From: Apiosordaria backusii
Lineage: Eukaryota; Ascomycota; Sordariomycetes; Sordariales; Lasiosphaeriaceae
Assembly: GCA_030549205.1 (NCBI GenBank)
Contig: JAUKTV010000008.1
Span: 496,001-560,000 of the forward strand
Reading direction: 5' to 3'
Length of the DNA stretch: 64,000 bases
Position numbers and translations under genes: made by a program
In this document: piece by piece, positions 24,597 to 36,059 of the stretch
Numbering within the stretch: the stretch's first letter is position 1
Layout: every line of letters begins with the position of its first letter
The notes under the pieces: model-generated
What the model saw: only the letters and a program-made list of their open reading frames with translations
Database searches by the model: none
What the model was told of the DNA's origin: nothing

Positions 24597-27500
24597 ATGG
24601 CCGGCATCGACTACTACCGGGTGGACTCGTTCCATATCAACGTCGACGCTGGAGACTCAGCAATCCACATTCTCTCTGAGCCTGATCCAAAGGGCGGAAA
24701 GAGAAAGGTCCGTAAGGCCATCTTCATTGATGGCGGCAAGTCAGAAGAAAGCACCTGGAGAGCCACCATCAGCGATACAATTCAGGACATTGAGACCAAG
24801 TTCGAATGTCAAGGACCCGAGAAGCTCGGCAAGGGGACGACAGAGAGAAAGATGCTCAAGTTCGACGCCTTTGTGGTGACGCATTGGGATGCAGATCATT
24901 ACGAGGGCCTGATGGACTACCTCAGCAACAATTTGGCAGAGATGAAGTTTAAGAATAAGAAGAAGGAGGACATCAAGCTTTGGAAGCTTCAAAGGGCTTT
25001 ATACCTTGATGGAGGGAATCCCTTGTCTATCCTCTTTGCCCCAGACACTACCGGAATCACCAGCAGGAACAAGGAGTCTTTCGAGATCGTGAAGGGTGAC
25101 AACTTCACGCAGAACTTGACAATCTACGGAGGGGATAATCAGGAAGATGCCGAACATGCCTTGATGCTGAGGACCACAACCGAAGACCTTTTGGGCCGGA
25201 ACCTTTTCGACACTCGAGAGATCGGATGGCAACTGGGCACCAACGAACCAAAGGATATTAAAACTATCAAGAAGCTTCTTGATATCAACGCGCCACGACT
25301 TCTTCCGCCCTCCAAAAACTATCCCATTCCCGGCATGTACTGCGTCGCCGTGAACAAAGAAGTTCTCGGCCAACAGTTCAAGATCGAGATCACGGAAACC
25401 AATGCTTCGTCCATCTGCATCATGATCATCTGGCCGAGTGGACGGGTATCGCACTACTTTGCTGGTGATGCTCATGCGAGGCTGGAGCACGCCATCACGG
25501 ACTGGGCAAACTGCAAGGTCACATCCATGAAGCTCAGTCATCATGGTGCCAGGTATGTCCAACTCGCTGCGTGACGGAATCAGGAGAGTCATTGACTGTT
25601 CGGGAAGCACATCGACCCCATTACCTAAAATGTTTGACGTATTTGTACCAAAGAATCTACTTGCCTCTGCTGGAGGAGGGTCGTATGGGCATCCACGTAA
25701 GCTCTGCCTACCTTGATCCATGTCTCTCATCAGCTTCGACAGAAACTGACACCGATATCCAGGCTGGGAGCTCATGTTCGCAATGCACTCTTGGCTCAAG
25801 AAGAGGTCCGACGCCGGAAGATACGGCACCCCACTGTTCCTCACTCAGTACCCTTCCTACATGGTCAAAGACTCCAACGGCAAATTCCAGACAAAAAGCA
25901 GATTCTCCACCTCGCTCCTCGACAAGTCCTCCGATCCCATATTGAAAGCCATCAGCGAATGGGAATTAGCCAGCAACAAAGTCCGAGCAGGCAACTCCAA
26001 GCCCTCCTTGGACCGGATCCACGAAAAGTACAAGAAGTGGGCTAATGCCCTGAAGGTGAAGTTGACGCCGGCGCTCAGGAAGCAATGGGTCCTCGAGAGA
26101 ATCGAGTCGTTTATGAAGCTTTTGACTGTCACGCCCTCGACGGCGACGGCCTCGGCCAGTAATGGTGTGGGACAGGGCCAGACGAAGACTGTGGATGTTA
26201 GGAAGCTCATTACTTATGTGTGCTTTATTTCACGTCCGGAGCTGCTGGAGGGTGATGGCGAGGCGTGCATGTTGATGTATGACGGCACTGTGCAGCGATA
26301 TGGTCAGCATAATTTCACCACGTCTACGAGTGCACCATACAATCTCCGCTCGCGAGCGAGAAAGAATACAGGTAATGTGTCGAATAACGCCATGATATGG
26401 TGGGTGGAAGATGAGGAGGATGACTCTATCGACACGTTTCTCAATCCCAGTGTCGACACTCCAGAGGTGCGGGATATGACACTTCGTGGCCAAGCAACTG
26501 ACGCCAGTTTGCCTCATGACCTCAAACACCGACGAGTTGGGTCATGGGACATGGTTCAAGATGATGACTGGGACAGTGACGATGACGACGACGATGACTT
26601 CAGCGGTTTGACATCCCTGACGAGCCGTCTTCGAATCTCGTCGGGAATACAAACCTTCAATCCAGAAGGCAGTGGCATCTGTTGCTTCCTCCCTGACGGC
26701 GAGCGATCACCAACACTCCCACCAAACGCAGCCAAGGTGGTGGTGCCCAAAAGCCATGTCCTATTCCCATTCATCTCCTCATTGCACCATCGGTCTTTTG
26801 TTCTCGAGGAGAGCCCATCACAAGGTGTGGCTGTGGCATTCGAAGAAGATGACGGGTGGTCAAGCTGGTTTGGGGCTGTCCACCACCCCGGTGTCTCCAA
26901 GATGACCATGTCAAGCTCCGTATGGCCATTGACTGTGGACACATCTTTGGACTTTTCAGTCAAGCTCTCTCCAATCGTAGGCCACGAAATCACGATGAGT
27001 ACCGCTGCAGCAACCTCGGCCTTTGGGAAACAGATCGACTCTCGCGCGGTGCAAAAGATGCTCATTGACCGCGTGACAATGGTCTTTGCTCTGGTGCCAG
27101 ACACCCCTGCCTTCGACACCAATCTCAAAGACGTTGCTTTGATGCTGGGCTACAACGTGGACAAATCCCCAGCACTAAGCTTTCTCGCCGGTATTCTATC
27201 CCTCAAGTTCGACAACAGCGCAACAGCGCGCAACGCCCTGTGGTTCCGACCAAACCTGGAGCACGAAACTACCCTGCGGCTGCAGTTCAAGATCGAGACG
27301 GGGGACTTCAACAGCTGGCTTGGGAACACCATCAAAGGAGTTGGCATCTCAGACGTTTATGTCATTGCAAGAAAGACAGCCTACTGCCACTTCAACGCAG
27401 AGCAGGACTGGGCTGTTGCCGAGGGTCAGCTGACCTTTGTCATGGAGATGAGTGTCGGCAGGGCAACATTTGACGCTTCGGTGGAGATTCACAGTGATTC

Positions 27501-30500
27501 TATTACCTTTATGCTGTCGACGCCAAGTGCGTCAAGCAAGCCGGGAGATGGTCCGCCGGATGTTGTTGGGGATATCCTGCGCTGGATTAACACTCAACCC
27601 GGGCTGCAAGGGATACCGCTTGAAGACTTGCTCAACTCGGCGGATGAAGTAATCAACAGAAAGAAGATTGCGCCTCGACAAGTTGAAATGACGATTGGGC
27701 TGAAGGAGGATGGAAGTTTGGGGTCCATCGAGACAGTGTCCATTTTGATCGAGGCCAGTGTCACGATTGGAAAACCCAAGGACGACTTGAAGGCTGCTGC
27801 GATCCCGCTCGCGTTCTTGTTTGCGTTGGGTTGGTCAAGATCTAGGGGAGTCTATCTGAGTGGGAGTCTCTGGTGCGGTATGTTTTTTCGATTCATCACC
27901 CCTATTCAGGGCCTGAACCATGCTAACCAACCCTGTTGTTCTCCGCAGCCCCACCAGTCCTGGATTCCGACGTCTACCAAAAAGCCCTCCCCGACTACGA
28001 ACCGCACCTTGTCCTCGAGCCCGTGACTTTACCTCCAGGAACAAGACTTCAAAACCTCGATCTCCGCACCCTCATGAGTGACGGTGCAGTCAAGAACCTC
28101 CCAAAATGCATCCCCACAGAAGTCGCACATGCCGTCATGGAGATCAGCGAGAAGGGCATCTCCTTCAGCGGCATCATCCGCTGCACCGAGACCAAAGACG
28201 TCAAGAACCACCCTCCCGGACTCTTCCTTGATACCGTCTCGCTTTCTGCGGGGTACACCTGGGCAAAAGAGGCAAAAGACGTTCCAGGCAGGGGCTTCCG
28301 GATCAGTCTCGGTGTTGACCTGCTCCTGTTTCCCAACGCTACATTCAGCGAAGACAAGGACGTGAGGGAACAAGACCCAGCGCGCCTGACCGGGCGAATC
28401 AAGTATGAGAGTGAAGCTTGGACACTTACTGCTGGTATCGATCAGCTGCGAGTCGAGCACATCGCCTCATTCTGGGATGTCGACGCCCGGTCGAGCGTGA
28501 TGCAATTCCTTGGCAACTTTGAGATTGAGGATCTCTCCCTGGAGTATCACTACGACAAGTCCGAAGGTGGCGACGGGAAACAGTTTCACATCGGCGGTAC
28601 CCTCAAAATCGGCAAAGTTTTACTGCTCAACTTGGATTACGACCACACCGGGACAGAGTGGCTTTTCAGCGCGACGGTATCAGACGCCAACCCTCAAGAC
28701 CCCATCACGATTGGCAAAGTCTTGGAGGCCATTCTTGGCGAGAAACCCAGAGAAGTCCCAGAGCCCATTCTTGAAGCGAGTTTGTCGCCAAAGGGGAATA
28801 AGGAGTTCTTTGCGCTGAAGTGCTCAGAAAAGGATAAAAAGATTGTTTTTGCCGTCTCGATCAATTTGGGTAGCATATCTCTTTGCTTCACGCAATTCAG
28901 GGACAAGACCTGGGATAAGGCAAAGCCGTCCAAGCGGTTCGTCAAAGCAGCCATTTCTGAGGTGTCAGTCACGGTCCCGATGTTGGGGACGCTGAAGCAG
29001 CCGTTTGAGCAGATGTACTATCTCTGGGTGCAGGATAATGAGCCAATCCCAACAGGAAAAACCGAAGCACGTGGAATTACCAAGGCGGAATTTGAACTGC
29101 TGCCAACTGACAGCGGCACTGAAAGGCTGTTCTACAAGGCCAACAAGAAGGAGATTGAGGACAACGAAGCCGTGATAGGAGCGGGCTCTCACTTTTTTGT
29201 CGTGGGCAAAGATGCCTCTGGGAATGACAGCGTCATTCTCGACTACCACTTTGGGAAGCCCAAAGCTTCCAAGCTATCTCGGCGGATGGCTCGGCAAAGA
29301 GCCATCATGGCTCCAGGGGACACAGACGGGCCAGAAGCTGAAAAGGGTTCAAAGGCCCCCATGAAGAAGGCTCTTGGACCTCTTTCCATCGACAACATTG
29401 GTCTGTATTACAAGAAAGGCAAATTTGGCATCACACTCGACGCGACATTCCTGATGGGTCCAATTGGTCTTGCTCTGCTGGGCTTCAGCATTGACGTTCC
29501 CTTTGACAAGGACCACAACCTTTCTAAGCCGCCAAAGATTGGAGATGTCGGCTTCTCGCTTGAAGGTCTCATCGTGTCTTTCGACAAGCCGCCTCTTACC
29601 ATTGCTGGAGGATTTATGCGCACAAAAATGGACAACATGGATGTATACGCCGGCGGACTCATTCTCAAGTTCGACCCCTGGATGTTCCAAGCCATGGGGG
29701 TATACGCCTCAGTTCCCAGGGAGGGTTCTACCAACCCCGAAGACAAGTACACGATGGTCTTCATCTTCTGCAAGCTCAACGGCCCTCTGTTTTCGGTTGG
29801 ATTTGCAGACTTCTCAGGTCTCACTGCCGGTGTGGGGATCAACTCTGACATAGCGCTTCCGACGGTGGAGCAGGTGGTTGAGTTTCCCTTCGTTAAGCCT
29901 GATGGCACAGGAAAACCTGAAGACTCCCCGATCACAACACTAAAAGGCCTCATGGAGGGAATATGGTTCCGGCCAGCCGAGGGGTCCTTCTGGATTGCAG
30001 CCGGTGTCAAAGTCACTGCCTTCCAGATGCTGGCTGTTGATGCTGTTTTGGTGGTCCAGTTCAGCCCTAACGTCAAGCTTGGTATCTGTGCCGTGGCTAC
30101 AGCTGACATGCCATCCCCACGATCTGGATTCCGTGTCGCACACATCGAGCTCGGTATTGTCTGCACTCTGGATATCGACAGCGGGGTGTTCAAACTGGAG
30201 GCACAACTGTCACCAAAGTCATTCGTCCTTGACCCCAGCTGCCATCTCACTGGCGGTCTGGCGTTGTATTCTTGGTTCAAGGACACCCCCAACGGTGGCA
30301 CTGCTGGCGACTGGGTGTTGACCATTGGTGGTTACCACCAAGCCTTCAGCGTACCATCACAGTACCCCCGTCCCCCTCGACTCGCAATCAACTGGTCGTT
30401 GGGCAGCAACCTCAGCATCACAGGAGAAGCCTACTTCGCCGTCACCCCCAAAGTATGCATGGCCGGCGGTAGGCTCCACGCATCGCTAACAGCTGGCCCC

Positions 30501-31753
30501 TTATACGCCTACTTCGACGCCTTCCTCGACTTCCTCGTCAACTTTGAACCCTTCCACTTCAAAGGCAGAGCCTCCCTCGCAGTAGGCGTGAGATACACCA
30601 TGGACCTCTGGATCTGCACCGTCCGCATCTCCGCCGAGATCGGCGCCACCCTCACCGTAGCAGGCCCCCCCTTCGGCGGCAACGTCCACGTCGACTTCTG
30701 GGTCTTCGGCTTCGACATTCCCTTCGGCTCCTCCGCACCACCCCCAACCCCCCTCAACATCCACGAATTCTACAATCTCGTCCTCAAAACCTCCAGCTCC
30801 TCCCCCAGCCGGTCATTGTTGTCCACCACCGACGACCGCCCATCCCAAACCACAACCACCAAAGACCCCGCCTTCCTCATCACCTGCCAATCCGGGCTCG
30901 AACCAGATGACAACACCAACTCCAAGAAATCCCCCAACCCCAACGAGCCCCCCAAACCCTGGTACATCCACGCCGGCAAATTCTCCTTCCTCATCACCCT
31001 CCGCTTCCCAACCAACACAGCCAAACTCAGCAAAACCCACCACACCCTCAAAGACAAACCCCAGCCCATCCCCATCCCCCCTCCAGCGCCGACATCTTCG
31101 CCCGCCCAATGCAGCTCCGCTCCCGCCTCACCTCCGACACAACCATCTCCATTTCCCAAACTGACCCCCCACCAAAGCCCCTCCGTGCGTTCCGATCAGC
31201 AAGCAATGAGGTCCACATCTACGAGAGCTGGGCGACGAAAACGTGGCAGGTCGAAACAGTGACAAAATCAGTAGAGAGGTCAATCTGGGATCGTTACGAT
31301 CCAGCACTCGACCCGATCGTGGCAGGGAATCTAGTTGGGGGGTTGCTGAATGGGAACGATAGCCCTACTATGCAACTGGTTACCGGGGTGGTGGTGACAC
31401 CGCCGATATCGGAAATGGCGCCGGACGAGGAGATCAAGTTTAATGTTGTTGAGGATATGAAGCTGCCTGTTTTGGCGAGTAATACGCCCAAGTTCCCAAA
31501 GGATAGGGGGATGGCGGAGGGGGCTTGGGGACCGAGGAAAGAGCAACCGGGGTGGGATGGGGTGAGGGAGCTGTGGGAGAAGGGGGAGAAGGAGACGGGT
31601 GATTTACTTGGGAAGACGGTGGAGCTTTGGGGGGATAGGTTGGGGTATAAGAGGGGGGTTTTGAAGGGAAAGAGACCGGGTAGATTGTTGGAGGAGAAGA
31701 CGTTTAAGCAGAGGGTGCCGGCTCTGCCGATGGTTGCTGTTGGGTACACATGA
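24597..31753 (+). CDS. cluster gene D: metallo-beta-lactamase fold plus DUF6603-type protein
   Basis: Exons 24597-25552, 25608-25696, 25763-27877 and 27949-31753; introns of 55, 66 and 71 nt fit in phase. About 2321 aa if one base is added in the C run at 31076-31081, where the frame changes (no GT is available close enough upstream for an intron). Residues 1 to about 400 form a ComEC-like metallo-beta-lactamase domain: THWDADH (95-101), FAGDA (Asp about 291), SHHGAS (about 314) and SAGGGSYGHPR. The middle has an acidic stretch near DDDDDDF. The C-terminal part has repeated beta-rich blocks (GPLSIDNIGLYYKKGKFG, LLGFSIDVPF, YAGGLILKFDPW) as in DUF6603 proteins of fungi and bacteria. No signal peptide. 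Possible activity: hydrolysis of a phosphodiester or similar bond; substrate unknown. Confidence 0.85.
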
Positions 31754-32077
31754 GGGTGAAGAACGCTGTCACGGGCTGTGAAATTCCACACAATGAAAGC
31801 GCAGCTTCGGGAAGAAAGACAGCCGGGCGGTCGCAAGGCGGTCGCAACCCAGAAGCATGAAAAGGAAAACATATACCACCTCCACAAACTTGACATTAAA
31901 TTTCCCAGGTAATACTGAATCGTTACCATGTCGTTTAATCCAACCTTCTCACAATCCTAGTCACTTGCCATCTGCGAGGGGAAGTAATAACCGAAGTAGT
32001 CGATGCCAGCGCAATCTCGTCGAGCATTGCAGGTCAGGACACCAGGCGACATGGCGCAGATCCTCGTCTTCGGTGAT
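31754..32077. other. short intergenic stretch between convergent genes
   Basis: Gene D (plus) and the F-box-like gene (minus) end towards each other here. No feature recognised. Confidence 0.5.
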
Positions 32078-33772
32078 TCACCAGGACTCCGGATCCACAC
32101 TCCGAATCCACGACCAGGAGGTCGGTGATGTGGGTTCTATATAGCTGTGCACACAAAGGTAAACTCGGCGAGAGCGTTTCGCTCTCACCCAAGCGTAGGT
32201 GGCAGAGCATTCTGTGCAACTATACGTATGGCTTCCATCCCATAACAACCCCGCGTTCGCCCCTTCGTATTGCGCAGGAAGAAAATTTCCCACACGATCC
32301 GGATTTCCGGTGGCAAGGCACCGACAGCACTTTTCCCCAGACACCCCCTCGTGGGAAGGGTGCCAGATGGGTGCGAGGGATCGCTGGCAAGGATCCGACG
32401 TGGCGTCATCCACATCGTCAAAGCAAGCGTACTGGTTCGGCTCGAAAGGGATAAGCAGCTGGCCGCCTCCGAGTGTAACATGTGGACACAGAGTATGACC
32501 GAAGAGATGCGGCCGGGATTCGAGAAAGTGTTGTAGTTGCTGTCTTGTGACTGGGACCATGGGGTCGAGGTCGAACATGGGGATGTACCATACTGGGCGG
32601 GCCGCACGCGACAAGCCGAGACTGTCTTGTATTTCAGGATACCTTCTGTCCTTGCGAGATATACGCGGAGATTTATGTGATCTTTCCGAGCATCGCATCA
32701 TGATGTTGATGTTTGTAGAGGGTCTCGAGACTGTTGACAGCAGGCAGTCGAGCTCCGTCCATGTCACGGCCTTGTGTGTACAAAGGCGGACAGAGCCTTG
32801 CATTCCGATGCAGAGACGGTTCGCGTCCAGCGGGAGTCGTCGCTGGGTTGCCGAGAAAAGGAGGAGAGGATGGCTCTTTTGGCATCCGGAACACCAAGCT
32901 GGTTTTGCCAGTTGCTTCAAAATCTGTTCTGCCCGCCCGCTGCTCCTTTGGGCCTGGCAATTGTCGCATTCTGCATCTCGGGCATCTTTCCCCAACAGCA
33001 TAGATAGCTGCCCGTACCGCGCCGCTCTTCTTAATCCGCGAACCGGCCACACTAATCGATCCCATACCCGCCCGTTAATTCTGAGCTCCAGTCGATCATG
33101 CAGTCGATCACAAAGTGTGGCTGAAGCAGGTGCTTTGGCACCGCACGCAACTTGAAGGTCCGAACCACCAATGATTCGCAGAAAACGGTTGCATGTGCGG
33201 CGCAACACCTGTTTAGTGACGCCATCTGTGTAGATCAGGATCTCGAGGACGAGCTCCTCGGGGATTTGGTAAAGGCGGCTTTGTTCAATATTTGCCCGCC
33301 GCTTCCGGAGCCATGCAGGATTCTTGTCGGGCGCCGTGCGATATGTGAGGTGCGACTTCACAAACAGAGCTCGGAGTCGGAGAGGGTGTAGCTGATGCAG
33401 AAGACGCTCGAATTTGCTGCTCTGAAGGTCTGCTTCTTGCAGTAGAGGGACCGGATAGCGGCTCTTGGGGCCGGTTGCCTTCTGTGATGTGTCCGGCCTC
33501 GAGCTCGAGTTCAGAAGCGGGATTTCTGTGGGTGGCTGCAAAAGAGCTTGCATGATCAACAGAGGTGCCATGTTGTTGGTTGACTGCCCAGGTGCTCTGG
33601 TGGTGTAGAAAAGGTCAGGTAGCTGATTGGTGCGCCGTGTTCTGACAGCTGATAATAAAGTTTTTTCCAGACCGGAAGAGGCGTCGAATGGCCGCACGGT
33701 TCCACTCTCTTGTTCTCCATATTTGGGAGATAAGGAATGCCGGTTTGAGAGCGAAAGCGAAAATGATGCCAC
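32078..33772 (-). CDS. F-box-like protein
   Basis: Single open frame, 564 aa from the first ATG; a later ATG (residue 68) may be the true start. The segment around LYQIPEELVLEILIYTDGVTKQVLRRTC matches an F-box-like helix triplet, which in its family links Skp1/cullin to targets. Cys pairs (CDNCQ, WCSGC, YSCTECSATY) suggest zinc binding. The remainder, with PVWYIPMFDLDPM and HVTLGGGQLLIPFE, resembles other fungal F-box proteins of unknown target. No neighbour suggests a pathway. Confidence 0.65.
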   Translation of the reverse strand: MASFSLSLSNRHSLSPKYGEQESGTVRPFDASSGLEKTLLSAVRTRRTNQLPDLFYTTRAPGQSTNNMAPLLIMQALLQPPTEIPLLNSSSRPDTSQKATGPKSRYPVPLLQEADLQSSKFERLLHQLHPLRLRALFVKSHLTYRTAPDKNPAWLRKRRANIEQSRLYQIPEELVLEILIYTDGVTKQVLRRTCNRFLRIIGGSDLQVACGAKAPASATLCDRLHDRLELRINGRVWDRLVWPVRGLRRAARYGQLSMLLGKDARDAECDNCQAQRSSGRAEQILKQLAKPAWCSGCQKSHPLLLFSATQRRLPLDANRLCIGMQGSVRLCTHKAVTWTELDCLLSTVSRPSTNINIMMRCSERSHKSPRISRKDRRYPEIQDSLGLSRAARPVWYIPMFDLDPMVPVTRQQLQHFLESRPHLFGHTLCPHVTLGGGQLLIPFEPNQYACFDDVDDATSDPCQRSLAPIWHPSHEGVSGEKCCRCLATGNPDRVGNFLPAQYEGANAGLLWDGSHTYSCTECSATYAWVRAKRSRRVYLCVHSYIEPTSPTSWSWIRSVDPESW

Positions 33773-33867
33773 CAGGAGTTGACGACAAGCCAGATAGAGC
33801 AGCTCGAATTCGTCTGCAAGGGTTTCCTCTGATCAGGTTGTTGACTAGAGAAACGTATCAAGACGGA

Positions 33868-33946
33868 GGTTGACTGAATTGGGTTGACTAGGTGGATTGG
33901 GTTGATTGGATTCCAGGTTGGGTTGATTGAATTGGGTTGACTGGAC
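33868..33946 (+). repeat. short GGTTGA-rich minisatellite
   Basis: Imperfect units around GGTTGA(C/T)TGAATTG or GGTTGATTGGATT are repeated five to six times. It lies just upstream of the F-box-like gene start. Confidence 0.7.
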
Positions 33947-34179
33947 GTCGGGTTTACACTCGTTTGATGAATCGGAGTGAAGGTCGGTCTTTGCTATCCG
34001 CGTATGAAGATGCAGATTCACCGGTTAATGCATCCGCTGTCTAGGTAGGTACCTTAGACTAGCTTCGTGCAATACAGGGTACGCTGTAGTAGATGAAGCG
34101 TCTGACCCGCCGACCTGGTTGCCCGGCCCAGCTGGGGATTTTATCCCCCAGCCAAGTGCCCGACGTTGTCAAGGCTTTA

Positions 34180-34431
34180 TTAGCCTTGCTTGCTCAAGAG
34201 CAAGCGGCCCCCCTCTTGCATGCACTCCACGAGCTCAATCTGATGACCCAGGACTCCGTCCCGTCTATGTCTGCCAAATGCTTGGCTTCTGCGTCGTTGA
34301 GTCTTTTCTCTAGGACCACCAGTTTCGCCTCGAGCTCCTCGATGCGACGCTCCTGGTTCCGAACAGTCTTCGAAAGTCTTAACGGCTTGCCAAATCGCGA
34401 AACCGACACCGATGGCTGAGGACACCTTCAA
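34180..34431 (-). pseudogene. possible small coiled-coil gene, frame broken
   Basis: One frame begins MKVSSAIGVGFAIWQAVKTF, a hydrophobic N-terminus. A second frame over the next bases gives NQERRIEELEAKLVVLEKRL, a strong coiled coil. They do not join in one frame and I see no intron. It may be a decayed small membrane/coiled-coil gene. Confidence 0.3.
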
Positions 34432-34598
34432 TTACACGAACCGTCAGCATTTCAGCGTTCGTTGAAAACATTGCACAGGCATATGACCCCTAGCCGAGCC
34501 TAGAAGAGAGCATGAGATGATTGACTGTGCATGTAGTGTGTCATACCTCGTAGGCCTTGGTAATAATAATGGATATGACGTCCCAAGTGCCAACAGCC

Positions 34599-34600
<2 letters not shown>

Positions 34601-34650
<50 letters not shown>

Positions 34651-34659
34651 TGTGCGTGT
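34601..34659 (+). repeat. (TG)n microsatellite
   Basis: About 21 perfect TG units are followed by an interrupted TGTATGTGTG stretch. It abuts the hexanucleotide repeat. Confidence 0.95.
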
Positions 34660-34665
34660 CTTTCT

Positions 34666-34768
34666 GCTGTCTCTGTCTCTGTCTCTGTCTCTGTCTCTGT
34701 CTCTGTCTCTGTCTCTGTCTCTGTCTCTGTCTCTGTCTCTGTCTCTGTCTCTGTCTCTGTCTCTGTCT
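34666..34768 (+). repeat. (CTGTCT)n hexanucleotide repeat
   Basis: About 16 near-perfect copies of CTGTCT. Read on the minus strand it would give Arg-Asp repeats, but no gene is supported there. Confidence 0.95.
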
Positions 34769-34769
34769 A

Positions 34770-35285
34770 TTGGGTTTGCTTCTTCCAAGGGGAGTATCGG
34801 AAAACAAATTGGCTCGCCATCATTGTCTATATTGTTCCTTCCCATCAAAGAATGCAAGTAAGTGCAATACAGCACGGCAACTCCAGTTTGTCTACTTCAC
34901 TGAAGTGGCTCTTTACTAATTAGAACCTGGTGTGTCCTTCGCTAATTCCCTCAAGAGTCGAAATCGAAAACTCCTTCTTTTTGCCATGTCCTGAACTCGG
35001 ACTCAAGAATTTGGAGTCAAATTTCAACAAGAGAAAGAAGGGCCAAAGGAGACCGAAAGCTCCACTCATCAGTTGGCATACCTACCTTCCTGTCTGTTTT
35101 GTGCAGTCAGATTTTGGCACCAGCAGAGCAGTCTAAGCGCTTTGGTAATCGCAGCCCTGACACCTAAACAGATTAAACAAGACTGGTCCTGTTTGTTAAC
35201 GCAGCTGAACCGGAACAATGCCTACTGGAATGGAGCCGTCGACCCTTCCATACAATCCCGGGACCCAGACCAGGCGCGTCAGTAG
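34770..35285. other. stretch without a recognisable gene
   Basis: Short ORFs only; none shows a motif. Confidence 0.4.
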
Positions 35286-35510
35286 CCCTCCCTTCTAGAC
35301 CTTCCCAGAGCCTGGGCTACCTATGCTGGAGCTGCTGCTTCCACAAGTCTCAACGCTCTTCAGGACGAGCACAGTGCGTACGCCTTCAATGCCCTCAGAG
35401 ACAGAGGCCAAAAGCGTCGCTGGGAAGACTATGACGTCCTCGGTATACACGCTGTGGACAAAAGAACCGTGACGGCAATTGTTGAACAGGCGTCAAAATA
35501 TAGTTATTAG
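35286..35510 (+). pseudogene. coding fragment attached to decayed repeat, copy 2
   Basis: An open frame of 74 codons without ATG reads LPRAWATYAGAAASTSLNAL, HSAYAFNALRDRGQKRRWED and YDVLGIHAVDKRT, then stops at 35508-35510. The last part is shared with the copy at the window start. Downstream, heptads DCRQAS and DSR follow, with stops in place of Gln codons. It looks like the end of a repeated gene or element. I do not recognise the family. Confidence 0.5.
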
Positions 35511-35575
35511 ACCAAACAAGATTGTCGACAGGCCTCCTAAGATAGTAGATAGGCATTAAAGGAACCTGAGAGGCA
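35448..35575 (+). repeat. decayed dispersed repeat, copy 2 (21-nt/heptad units)
   Basis: It shares an exact 16-base stretch starting at 35448 with the minus strand of 135-150 and then similar 21-nt units (GTCGACAGGC, AAGAT, TAGACC). See copy 1 at the window start. Confidence 0.55.
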
Positions 35576-36059
35576 TTTAATCGTAATCGGGACGCCTATA
35601 TTCAGGAGTGCTATGTGCTGACTTGTGCAGGTAGTGGTGCAGGGCGTGATATGATGATATCCGATTTGCGCAAACTTTTTTTGAGCGTGTGCAAACGCTT
35701 ATATGCTTTCACAGTCGTGCCGTCTAAGTGCATGTAAGCGGTACTCCGTGGGCTAGGTGGTGGGTACTTGGGATCAATGAGCATGAGGTGCGATCTGGAG
35801 CAAAATGGGCCCCATTGTGACAGAGGGGTCTATCCAGTCTAACAGTAGCGCCTATCGCCGAACAGAAGAATGTGACAGGGTATGTCACAGGTCTCTTAGT
35901 CCCCAACAACTTCAGAAACTGACACATGTTCACCCACTTGTTTCTCCTGACTGCCTGTTATTGAGCTGTTGTGACTACGCTTGATACTAAACTGCAAATA
36001 TAAACTCCTATGCCACCTTCCTCTGCCTACCAAGGGTCGCTCCCATGTCCTGAACGCCA

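Noticed and set aside
34444..34875. ORFs with Arg-Asp, Leu-Ser or Cys-Val runs
   Set aside because: They are translations of the (CTGTCT)n and (TG)n repeats with no coding signal outside them.
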